From Syntrophobacter sp. DG_60 (GTDB taxonomy: Bacteria; Desulfobacterota; Desulfofervidia; Desulfofervidales; DG-60), in the NCBI GenBank assembly GCA_001304365.1, contig LJNA01000109.1, positions 1 to 5,633 of the forward strand: a stretch of DNA of 5,633 nt, in the 5' to 3' direction. Both the position numbers and the translations under genes were made by a program. How positions within the stretch are numbered: position 1 is the stretch's first letter; each line of letters starts with the position of its first letter. This document shows, piece after piece, positions 1 through 5,473 of this stretch. Below the pieces are notes generated by a model. It ran no database searches. It was given only the letters and a program-made list of their open reading frames with translations, and was not told the origin of the DNA.

Positions 1-189
1 ATCATTACCCATACAGGCTTTATCCTAAACTATGTGCATGCTGACCAAGGCCATGTGATGGCCGGAGGAAGGCTTGGTTGTAGCGGAAATCCATATGAGA
101 TTTTCCGTTTTATTCAGAAAGAGGGTTATGATAAATGCATAGAATGTGCCTGCAAGTGGGAGGGAATAATAGATGAAGGAAAGGATTAA
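1..189 (+). CDS. sufC: SufC-type Fe-S assembly ATPase, C-terminal end (5' truncated by the window)
   Basis: Frame 1 is open from base 1 to TAA at 187-189, giving the last 62 residues of the protein. It begins IITHTGFILNYV, which matches the switch (H-loop) region of SufC ABC ATPases. It continues with the HVMAGGRL and CSGNP segments that usually follow in SufC. SufC hydrolyses ATP in the cytoplasm to drive the SufB scaffold during Fe-S cluster assembly; this is family knowledge. The Walker A, signature and Walker B motifs lie upstream of the window. The tail carries three close cysteines (KCIECACKW; codons at 136, 145 and 151). It overlaps the following sufB start by 17 bp, so the two are translationally coupled. 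No sufD, sufS or sufU is visible next to it, which suggests a minimal sufCB type, but upstream genes cannot be seen. Confidence 0.88.
   Translation: MITHTGFILNYVHADQGHVMAGGRLGCSGNPYEIFRFIQKEGYDKCIECACKWEGIIDEGKD
158..164 (+). promoter_or_regulatory. Ribosome binding site for sufB
   Basis: GGGAGGG lies inside the end of sufC, 8 bases before the ATG at 173. The spacing is near ideal and supports that ATG as the sufB start despite the 17-bp overlap with sufC. Confidence 0.7.
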
Positions 190-436
190 AGAGATAAGAG
201 AAAAGGCAAAGCAGGCCACCAAAAAACCAGCTACCTATGGGACTGATATAGATATTGAGGCATTTGAGGCCAAAGCTAAAGAGTTACCATCTCTTGAAGA
301 TTTAACCTACTTACCTGATAAAGACAAGGAGAATATACTTAAGGCAGGAATTGATCCTACAGAAGAGCAGAGGGGGGGCTCCTTTTTGCAAATAGACCAC
401 TCGGTAGTCCATTATAGGGAAAGGAGGAAGGAGTAG
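173..436 (+). CDS. sufB: SufB Fe-S cluster scaffold, N-terminal part (frame-disrupted gene)
   Basis: This encodes 87 residues from ATG 173, preceded by a good Shine-Dalgarno site, to TAG 434-436. The first ~55 residues are charged and helical. Residues 66-81 (QRGGSFLQIDHSVVHY) match the conserved N-terminal segment of SufB/SufBD proteins, where an R/G-SFLQ-DHSVV stretch precedes the beta-helix core. Homology stops at about residue 82 and resumes in frame 1 (GVEILSTAEAF, KKYDWLLDYWW). This fragment is therefore the front of one SufB protein of about 406 residues, normal for the short SufB class, and not an independent small gene. SufB is the cytoplasmic scaffold on which SufC-driven Fe-S clusters form. 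The 7-G run at 372-378 is not the break, since the conserved residues after it are still in this frame. Confidence 0.8.
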   Translation: MKERIKEIREKAKQATKKPATYGTDIDIEAFEAKAKELPSLEDLTYLPDKDKENILKAGIDPTEEQRGGSFLQIDHSVVHYRERRKE

Positions 437-439
437 AGA
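416..439 (+). other. Frame break within sufB
   Basis: The SufB reading moves from frame 2 to frame 1 here. Frame 1 is closed by TAG at 415-417 and open afterwards; frame 2 is closed by TAG at 434-436. The switch must therefore lie between about 418 and 433, inside AAGGAGGAAGGAG (421-433). One missing base (for example an extra G or A in the purine run) would restore a continuous product. A -1 ribosomal shift would do the same, but in the incoming frame the codons are AGG GAA AGG AGG AAG GAG TAG. None forms a standard X-XXY-YYZ slippery heptamer. Confidence 0.8.
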
Positions 440-582
440 TATTAAGTACCGCGGAGGCCTTTAAAAAATATGACTGGCTCCTAGATTACTGGTGGCAGGC
501 GGTACCTGTAGATACAGATAAATATACAGCCAGAGTCGAGCTCCATCAGGAACACGGCTATTTTATCCGCGTCTTACCTGGG

Positions 583-1395
583 GTGAAAACTATCTATCCC
601 CTTCAGGCTTGCCTCTATCTATCACAGGAGCATATAAGTCAGGATGTACACAACATCATTATCTGTGAAGAAGGCTCTGAGCTTCATATTATTACCGGTT
701 GCGCTACCTCCCATCGGGTGATTAGTGGGCTACATTTGGGGGTTTCTGAATTCTATATAAAGAAGGGTGCCACTTGTACTTTTACCATGATCCACAATTG
801 GGCAGAAGAGATGCGGGTGCGTCCAAGGACAGGAATTATGGTTGAAGAAGGCGGGACCTTTATCTCTAATTATTTGTGTTTAAAACCAGTAAAAGATTTG
901 CAGATGTATCCCACTGCCTACCTAGGACCCAACGCCACAGCTCGTTTTAGCTCGGTATTGGTGGCCTCCCCAGATTCTATTATGGATGTAGGGTCCCGTG
1001 TTTTTCTAAGGGGGGAAGGAAGCAGGGCTGAGGTCATCTCTAGGGCCATTACCACCGGTGGAAAAATCATTGCCCGGGGATATTTAATAGGGGAATCCCC
1101 CAATATAAAAGCCCACTTAGAATGTAAAGGGCTTATGCTTTCTGAAAAGGGCATTATCCATGCCATTCCAGAATTAGAGGGTCGGGTATCCGGGGTGGAG
1201 ATGTCCCATGAAGCAGCCGTAGGGAAAATCGCCCAGGAACAAATAGAGTATCTTATGGCCCGAGGGCTAAGTGAAGAAGAAGCCACCGCCCTTATTGTTC
1301 GAGGTTTTTTAAGGGTAGACATTGAAGGACTCCCGGCCGAACTCAAGGCGGAACTAGATAAGGCCATCGAGGCCACAGAAAAGGATGTGTTTTGA
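583..1395 (+). CDS. sufB: SufB Fe-S cluster scaffold, C-terminal core (continuation after frame break)
   Basis: These coordinates run from the first canonical start (GTG 583) to TGA 1393-1395, 270 residues. The frame is open from 418, and SufB-like sequence fills it from about 430 (KKYDWLLDYWW, ELHQEHGYFIRVLPG), so GTG 583 is probably not a true start. The sequence is the right-handed beta-helix core of the SufBD family. Visible landmarks are VHNIIICEEGSELHIITGC (residues 22-40), FTMIHNWAEEMRVRPRTG (67-84) and the C-terminal hallmark MSHEAAVGKIAQEQIEYLMA (207-226), followed by RGLSEEEATALIVRGFL. It would pair with SufC as a cytoplasmic Fe-S assembly scaffold. The core looks intact and shows no second lesion over ~975 nt, which argues for a recent break or a sequence error rather than an old pseudogene. 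Whether functional SufB is made depends on the frame break. Confidence 0.88.
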   Translation: MKTIYPLQACLYLSQEHISQDVHNIIICEEGSELHIITGCATSHRVISGLHLGVSEFYIKKGATCTFTMIHNWAEEMRVRPRTGIMVEEGGTFISNYLCLKPVKDLQMYPTAYLGPNATARFSSVLVASPDSIMDVGSRVFLRGEGSRAEVISRAITTGGKIIARGYLIGESPNIKAHLECKGLMLSEKGIIHAIPELEGRVSGVEMSHEAAVGKIAQEQIEYLMARGLSEEEATALIVRGFLRVDIEGLPAELKAELDKAIEATEKDVF

Positions 1396-1450
1396 TCATC
1401 AACTTTAAAAAAGAGGCATGCAACTGTAAGAACAAAGACTTTAACTTAAG

Positions 1451-1480
1451 CCACAGATTTACACAGAATGACACAGATCA
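1451..1480 (+). repeat. Three imperfect 10-bp direct repeats (ACACAGA core)
   Basis: Three contiguous 10-base units lie in the intergenic region: CCACAGATTT (1451), ACACAGAATG (1461) and ACACAGATCA (1471). Seven to eight positions agree between units. The spacing is close to one helical turn, so it could be a protein-binding array or part of a dispersed extragenic repeat. The function is unknown, and copies elsewhere cannot be checked here. Confidence 0.55.
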
Positions 1481-1510
1481 TCAGGATTTATATATAAAAA
1501 TATTTTCTAC

Positions 1511-1570
1511 GGGTATCGGCGAAAACCTGCCCGTCATCACTACGCTCAGGCGTTAGCAGGCGGGTCTGTG
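1511..1570 (+). repeat. GC-rich intergenic segment with hairpin potential, possible dispersed repeat
   Basis: This segment is much more GC-rich than its AT-rich surroundings. It can fold: CCTGC (1526-1530) pairs with GCAGG (1556-1560), and inside that ACGC (1542-1545) pairs with GCGT (1550-1553) around a TCAG loop. CCCG (1530-1533) and CGGG (1561-1564) give an alternative pairing. No T-run follows, so it is not an intrinsic terminator. The abrupt composition change and folding resemble a REP-like extragenic element. The rest of the 1396-1621 gap shows no gene. Confidence 0.4.
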
Positions 1571-1578
1571 GCAAATTT

Positions 1579-1584
1579 TATAAT
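1579..1584 (+). promoter_or_regulatory. Candidate -10 box for the flavoenzyme operon
   Basis: TATAAT is a perfect sigma70-type -10 match lying 37 bases before ATG 1622. The expected -35 position (about 1556-1561, GCAGGC) is a poor match and falls in the arm of the GC-rich hairpin. If real, the promoter would either need an activator or be weak. Confidence 0.4.
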
Positions 1585-1616
1585 TTCCTGAACATGGCCA
1601 AAGATTTTTGAGAAAT

Positions 1617-1620
1617 GAGG
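1617..1620 (+). promoter_or_regulatory. Ribosome binding site that questions the start at 1622
   Basis: GAGG ends one base before ATG 1622, too close for normal initiation, but 10 bases before the in-frame ATG at 1631. The true start may therefore be 1631, three codons later. This does not change any domain. Confidence 0.45.
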
Positions 1621-1621
1621 C

Positions 1622-3229
1622 ATGGGTAAGATGGCAGGCAAATCTATCTTTCTTAGGGACACTAGGGAAAAGTTAACAGAATCTTTTAAGATATTAAAAA
1701 GAAAAATTGCCTTAGATGTATTCACCAAAAAAGGTGTAAATGATAAATTCAATGATTTGGCTATCCAAATAAGCAAAGAATTGGCTGAACTAACAGATAA
1801 GATTGAGACCAGGCTGCATGACATAGGCGGTAAGGCATCAGAGCAGTATAAGGTTAGCCGCTCTCCCACCATCCTTATTGATCCTGAAAACTATCAGATA
1901 AGCTATACAGGAGCACCAGCGGGGGAGGAAATGCGCTCCTTTATCCAATCTATTATTATGGCTTCTACAGATAACAGCTCTCTCTCTAAATCCTCAAAGG
2001 AAAGGTTAGCTGCTCTCAAAGAAAAAAGGCATATCCAGGTATTTGTAACCCCCACTTGTCCTTATTGTCCCCAACAGGCCCTTTATGCCATTGCTGCTGC
2101 CATAGAGAAAAAAGACATGATTTCAGCAGAGGTTGTAGAAACATTTGAAAATCAGGATCTCGCCCAAAAGTACAATGTGGCTTCTGTACCCCAAACCATG
2201 ATTGATGGCAAGGTGACAGGTATAGGGCTCCAGTCAGAAGACAAATTTATATCGGAGCTATTAGGTTTTCCGCCTGAAGAAGTTGCTATAAAAAAGGAAG
2301 CCAAAGAAATAACAGAGGTAGATGTAGTCATCATTGGGGCAGGCCCAGCGGGTCTGACTGCGGCTATCTATGCCGAAAGGGGTGGTCTAAAAAGTGTGGT
2401 ATTAGAAAAGGCCAATATTGGTGGGCAAGTAGCTATTACTCCCATAGTAGAAAATTATCCAGGATTTACCAGAATCCCAGGTAAGGCCCTCATGGAAATG
2501 ATTGCCCAACATGCTATGAAGTATACCTCTATTCGTCAGGGGGAAGAGGTTCTTGAAATCAAACTCCATCACCCCTTTGAGGTTATCACCGCCAAGGGTA
2601 AATATTTGACCAAGGCAGTTATCCTAGCGACAGGTGCCGTCCATAGACGGTTAGATGTACCGGGAGAACAAAGATTATTTGGCCGGGGAGTAAGTTATTG
2701 TACTACTTGTGATGGATATTTTTATAAGGGGAAAAAGGTAATTATGGTAGGGGGTGGAAATAGTGCAGTTGCAGAAGCCCTTCATTTAGATAGCCTTGGG
2801 GTTCAGGTGACATTGGTGCACAGAAGGGATAGTTTAAGAGCAGAAGCAAGGCTTCAGGAGAGTCTTTTTAATAGAAAGATACCTGTACTTTGGAATTCCA
2901 GGGTAAAGGAAATCATGGGGGAAAAGGTAGTTACGACAGTGAAAATAGAAAATATTAAAGAAGAGACCACCAAAGAATACCCAGTGGATGGAGTCTTTGT
3001 CTCTATTGGTTATGAACCCTCAAATCTATTGGCAAAAAAGTTAGATATAGAATTGGATGAAAATGGTTATATAAAAGTAGACAGGCACCAAAGGGCAAAT
3101 ATACCTGGTATATACGCAGCCGGTGATATCACGGGAGGGGTTAAACAAATTGTTACCGCGGTAGGTGAAGGGGCCACCGCTGCCTTGGCTACCTTTGAAG
3201 ATATTTCTTCCCCGTACTGGAAGACTTAA
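1622..3229 (+). CDS. AhpF-like fusion: double thioredoxin fold plus NAD(P)H thioredoxin reductase
   Basis: 535 residues. Residues ~20-215 form two thioredoxin-like folds. The first has no CxxC but keeps a SRSPTILI (cis-Pro) strand. The second has VTPTCPYC (Cys146, Cys149) and a cis-Pro at SVPQ (Pro190). Residues ~231-535 form a complete low-molecular-weight thioredoxin reductase: FAD motif GAGPAG (239-244), redox CTTC (360-363), NAD(P) motif GGGNSA (377-382), HRRDSLRA (400-407, typical of NADPH phosphate binding) and AAGD for FAD (499-502). The order and length match AhpF (about 520 aa), which passes electrons from NAD(P)H through FAD and CxxC to the N-terminal CxxC, then to peroxiredoxin AhpC or another disulfide. 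A fusion of an archaeal-type protein disulfide oxidoreductase with TrxB describes it equally well. No ahpC is in the window, so the partner is unknown. It is cytoplasmic, with no signal peptide. The start may be ATG 1631 instead. It is followed 18 bp later by a paralogue. Confidence 0.88.
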   Translation: MGKMAGKSIFLRDTREKLTESFKILKRKIALDVFTKKGVNDKFNDLAIQISKELAELTDKIETRLHDIGGKASEQYKVSRSPTILIDPENYQISYTGAPAGEEMRSFIQSIIMASTDNSSLSKSSKERLAALKEKRHIQVFVTPTCPYCPQQALYAIAAAIEKKDMISAEVVETFENQDLAQKYNVASVPQTMIDGKVTGIGLQSEDKFISELLGFPPEEVAIKKEAKEITEVDVVIIGAGPAGLTAAIYAERGGLKSVVLEKANIGGQVAITPIVENYPGFTRIPGKALMEMIAQHAMKYTSIRQGEEVLEIKLHHPFEVITAKGKYLTKAVILATGAVHRRLDVPGEQRLFGRGVSYCTTCDGYFYKGKKVIMVGGGNSAVAEALHLDSLGVQVTLVHRRDSLRAEARLQESLFNRKIPVLWNSRVKEIMGEKVVTTVKIENIKEETTKEYPVDGVFVSIGYEPSNLLAKKLDIELDENGYIKVDRHQRANIPGIYAAGDITGGVKQIVTAVGEGATAALATFEDISSPYWKT

Positions 3230-3247
3230 ACTTAAAAGAAGAAAAAC

Positions 3248-4177
3248 ATGCTCTATGATTTAATAATAGTGGGTGCTGGCCCGGCTGGACTTTCTGCCTC
3301 CCTCACTGCCTGCTATCTAAAGCTCAAACACATTGTCCTAGAGGCAAGTATAGCAGGTGGGGCCTTAAGGCGAAGATACCCCTATAAGAAGGTTGACTCG
3401 GTCTTAGGATTTAAAGGAGCCAAAGGAAGGGAAGTAGCGGAAAGATTTGTTGGACACGTTAAATCCGAAGGTGGCTTAATTATAGAGAATGAAGAGGTAA
3501 AAGATATTAAAAAAGATGGGAAAAAGAAAATATTTGAGGTAATTACTGGTAAAAGCAGATATAAGACCAAGACAGTTTTAATAACTATAGGCATTACAGG
3601 GTGTCCAAGAAAGCTGGGTATACCCGGGGAAGATACATCTACTTGTGTAGATTATTGCCTCATAAATCCCACAGATTACCAAGGAAAAAAGGTGCTTGTC
3701 ATTGGAGGAGGTGATTCTGCCTTGGAGGCAGCCGTCATGTTAGATGGGGTTTGTAACAAAGTCTATATTGCCCACAGAAAGGATAGATTTAGGGCCACCG
3801 AGAAAAATCAGGAAAGACTAAAGGAGTCTAATGTAGAAGTGCTATGGAATACCGAATTAAAAGAGATCGAAGAAACAGAGGATAAAAAGAGGGCCATCCT
3901 CTTTAATAATAAGACAAATAAAGAAATTTCTCTGCAAGTGGGTCATGTCTTCATATTTTGTGGTTCCGCCTTAAAAGTGGAGTTCTTAAAAAATCTTGGT
4001 TTGGAGATAGAGAAAAACAGGTTTAAGGTAAAAGATGATATGTCAACCGAGATAGAAGGTCTATATGCGGCTGGAGACATCACCGGTAGACTGAGGAGGA
4101 TCCCACAGGCCATCGGGGAGGGGCACCTGGCCGTCTATTCCATTTACAAGTACCTTAAAAGGCCTTATTGGGCTTAG
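3248..4177 (+). CDS. Thioredoxin reductase-like FAD/NAD(P) oxidoreductase lacking the canonical CxxC
   Basis: 309 residues, the usual length of a low-molecular-weight thioredoxin reductase. The FAD site GAGPAG (9-14), NAD(P) site GGGDSA (153-158), basic HRKDRFRA (176-183) and AAGD (274-277) are all present. At the place of the redox CxxCDG it reads STCVDYCLINPTDY: the YC cysteine (Cys137) is kept, but the partner three residues on is Asn, while Cys133 lies four residues before. A CxxxC pair (133/137) could form a different disulfide, or the enzyme may act without one, as TrxR-like ferredoxin-NADP reductases and some ferredoxin-dependent relatives do. The substrate cannot be assigned. It is 18 bp downstream of the AhpF-like gene with only a weak AGAAG ribosome site, so it is probably co-transcribed. 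It ends in KRPYWA, echoing SSPYWKT in its neighbour. It may serve as a partner or alternative electron input for that enzyme; this is inference. Confidence 0.82.
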   Translation: MLYDLIIVGAGPAGLSASLTACYLKLKHIVLEASIAGGALRRRYPYKKVDSVLGFKGAKGREVAERFVGHVKSEGGLIIENEEVKDIKKDGKKKIFEVITGKSRYKTKTVLITIGITGCPRKLGIPGEDTSTCVDYCLINPTDYQGKKVLVIGGGDSALEAAVMLDGVCNKVYIAHRKDRFRATEKNQERLKESNVEVLWNTELKEIEETEDKKRAILFNNKTNKEISLQVGHVFIFCGSALKVEFLKNLGLEIEKNRFKVKDDMSTEIEGLYAAGDITGRLRRIPQAIGEGHLAVYSIYKYLKRPYWA

Positions 4178-4230
4178 ACAGAGTTGTTTTTTACGCTAGT
4201 TTAGGCATATGGGCACGTATTCCTTGATTT

Positions 4231-4884
4231 CTAGTTACCCAAGATAAACTCTGTAATAAATAGATTCTCTTGTTTTTCCTTTGCTAAGGTAGAGCGGTCG
4301 CCTTCATAGCCATGGCCTGGCCAGATAATGGTTTCGTCAGGTAAAGGCAAGATCTTTTCCTTTATAGAGTCTAAAAGTTGTTCAAAGGAACCACCTGGCA
4401 GATCAGTTCTCCCTACTGCCCCAACAAATAATGTATCCCCGGTAAATAGGTTCCCATTTATGTAAACACAAATGCTACCAGGTGTATGACCAGGTGTATG
4501 AATGATATTAATTTTTAATGTACCCATTTCCAATATATCTTTATCTTTTACCAGTATATCTGCCTCTGGTAAACAAAAGAGCCCTAAGGTTCTAAATACA
4601 TCCTTTGCTTCTTCAGTCTGAAAAAAAGCTACATCTGCCTCATGCAAAACGATCTTAGCACCAGTTAGGATCTTCATCTCTTTATTGCCTGCGATATGGT
4701 CTGGATGAGCATGAGTATTCACAATATATTTTATTTTCACCCCATTATTTTTAATTTTATTCATAATTTTTGGGATCTCAGCGGCTGGGTCAATTATTAT
4801 CCCTTCCTTTGTATCAGGACAAGCAATAAGGTAGGAAAATATTTCTAATTCTCCTAATCTTACAGGAATCTGCTCAATAATCAT
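4231..4884 (-). CDS. Glyoxalase II-like metallo-beta-lactamase-fold hydrolase
   Basis: 217 residues from ATG 4884-4882. A TTG three bases earlier is in frame but is not needed, since AAGGGA lies about 8 bases before the ATG. All metal ligands of the fold are visible: THAHPDH (His58, His60, Asp62, His63), HTPGHTPGS (His133), GDTLF (Asp150) and PGH (His191). This predicts an intact two-metal site. GRTDLPGGS (159-167) is typical of the small glyoxalase II/YcbL-like hydrolases, which cleave thioesters such as S-lactoylglutathione; related proteins are persulfide dioxygenases. The exact substrate cannot be read from sequence. There is no signal peptide, so it is cytoplasmic. The ATG overlaps the stop of the upstream PaREP1-type gene (TGATG), so the two are coupled. 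It converges with the flavoenzyme operon across 53 bp, in which I see no clear terminator. Confidence 0.9.
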   Translation of the reverse strand: MIIEQIPVRLGELEIFSYLIACPDTKEGIIIDPAAEIPKIMNKIKNNGVKIKYIVNTHAHPDHIAGNKEMKILTGAKIVLHEADVAFFQTEEAKDVFRTLGLFCLPEADILVKDKDILEMGTLKINIIHTPGHTPGSICVYINGNLFTGDTLFVGAVGRTDLPGGSFEQLLDSIKEKILPLPDETIIWPGHGYEGDRSTLAKEKQENLFITEFILGN

Positions 4885-5372
4885 CAAGAAATCCCTTTTA
4901 ATTTAATAATCAACCTTTCGATATCTTCTATTGCGATTTCTATTGCTTCCCGATTCATTTGATTTTCATAGAAATTACGATGCAAACTATTTGCTGTGTG
5001 AAAAAATCTGAGAATGTCCTTGTCTCTACTTTCTTTTGAAAGTTTACTGACAAAATCCCACAGACTGCCATGCCTCTCTAACTTTAATCCCCTTTTGGCC
5101 GCTACCGCTTTAACTGCCAATGCAGTGACACCCCACAGCTTTTCAGACGCTTGCACCAAGTCTCCTTTACTTAAAAATTCCTTTGCCTCTTTAAAATATT
5201 TATCACTCAAGGCTTGATAATGTTCCAAAAGGTCTTCAGGGTCTAATTCTTCTCCCAATCCTTTGAATAATATTTCAATAGCGAGTTCTTCTGGTAGCGA
5301 ATCAATTTCCTCTGCTTTGTCCCTGAGTTTTTTACCAAGCTTTTGGGGCAAGATAATAGAAGTAATTTCCAT
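4884..5372 (-). CDS. PaREP1-family (HEPN-like) protein with probable ribbon-helix-helix N-terminus
   Basis: 162 residues from ATG 5372-5370. The frame extends up to an ATG at 5528, but those extra 52 residues look unlike a domain. A strong promoter lies inside that extension with its predicted +1 at 5372, so the shorter start is chosen. Residues ~3-40 (ITSIILPQKLGKKL and LPEELAIEILFKGL) fit a CopG-like ribbon-helix-helix: one beta strand and two helices. Residues ~44-160 are all helical and match PaREP1: YFKEAKEFLSKGDLVQASEKLWG (split: 59-70 and 71-81), AVKAVAAKRG (86-95), HGSLWDF (101-107) and ANSLHRNFYEN (127-137). PaREP1 proteins group with HEPN/nucleotidyltransferase substrate-binding folds; their function is unknown. 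The HEPN RNase motif (R-x4-6-H) is not obvious. It has no nucleotidyltransferase partner here but is coupled to the metallo-hydrolase. Confidence 0.75.
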   Translation of the reverse strand: MEITSIILPQKLGKKLRDKAEEIDSLPEELAIEILFKGLGEELDPEDLLEHYQALSDKYFKEAKEFLSKGDLVQASEKLWGVTALAVKAVAAKRGLKLERHGSLWDFVSKLSKESRDKDILRFFHTANSLHRNFYENQMNREAIEIAIEDIERLIIKLKGIS

Positions 5373-5378
5373 AACTAA

Positions 5379-5407
5379 TTTATAGATTGAACGCAGCTTT
5401 TTGTCAA
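5379..5407 (-). promoter_or_regulatory. Sigma70-type promoter for the PaREP1-hydrolase operon (leaderless)
   Basis: On the minus strand TTGACA (5407-5402) is followed by exactly 17 bp and TATAAA (5384-5379). The A of the ATG at 5372 lies 7 bases past the -10, exactly where transcription should begin. The mRNA is therefore predicted to be leaderless, which agrees with the absence of a Shine-Dalgarno site before this ATG. Confidence 0.65.
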
Positions 5408-5438
5408 CAAAGATGGGTATATGACAATACCATTTATA

Positions 5439-5467
5439 TTGACAAGGCACTGAATTTTTCCTACCAA
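5439..5467 (+). promoter_or_regulatory. Weak candidate promoter for truA
   Basis: TTGACA (5439-5444) is a perfect -35 on the plus strand. Seventeen bases later stands TACCAA (5462-5467), a poor -10 with only three matches. The implied +1 falls at ATG 5474. The -10 is too weak for more than a suggestion. Confidence 0.2.
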
Positions 5468-5473
5468 AATGAT

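Noticed and set aside
25..222. Minus-strand open frame of 65 codons
   Set aside because: It is opposite the sufC-sufB overlap, where both plus-strand genes are supported by conserved motifs.
372..378. Seven-G homopolymer as the cause of the sufB frame break
   Set aside because: The conserved SFLQIDHSVVHY segment after the run is still in the starting frame, so the break must be downstream, between about 418 and 433.
460..472. TTTAAAAAAT as a slippery site for programmed frameshifting in sufB
   Set aside because: It lies after the frame-2 stop at 434-436, so ribosomes in the incoming frame never reach it.
918..1376. Minus-strand open frame of 152 codons
   Set aside because: It lies entirely opposite the conserved SufB core and its translation is Ser/Pro-rich with no recognisable domain; it is a shadow frame.
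1546..1872. Minus-strand open frame of 108 codons
   Set aside because: It overlaps the flavoenzyme N-terminus and the GC-rich hairpin, has no ribosome site, and is not domain-like.
4178..4254. ACAGAGTT (4178-4185) and AACTCTGT (4247-4254) as a bidirectional terminator
   Set aside because: The 8-base arms are 61 bases apart, one arm lies inside the hydrolase coding region, and the T-run sits within the loop; chance is more likely.
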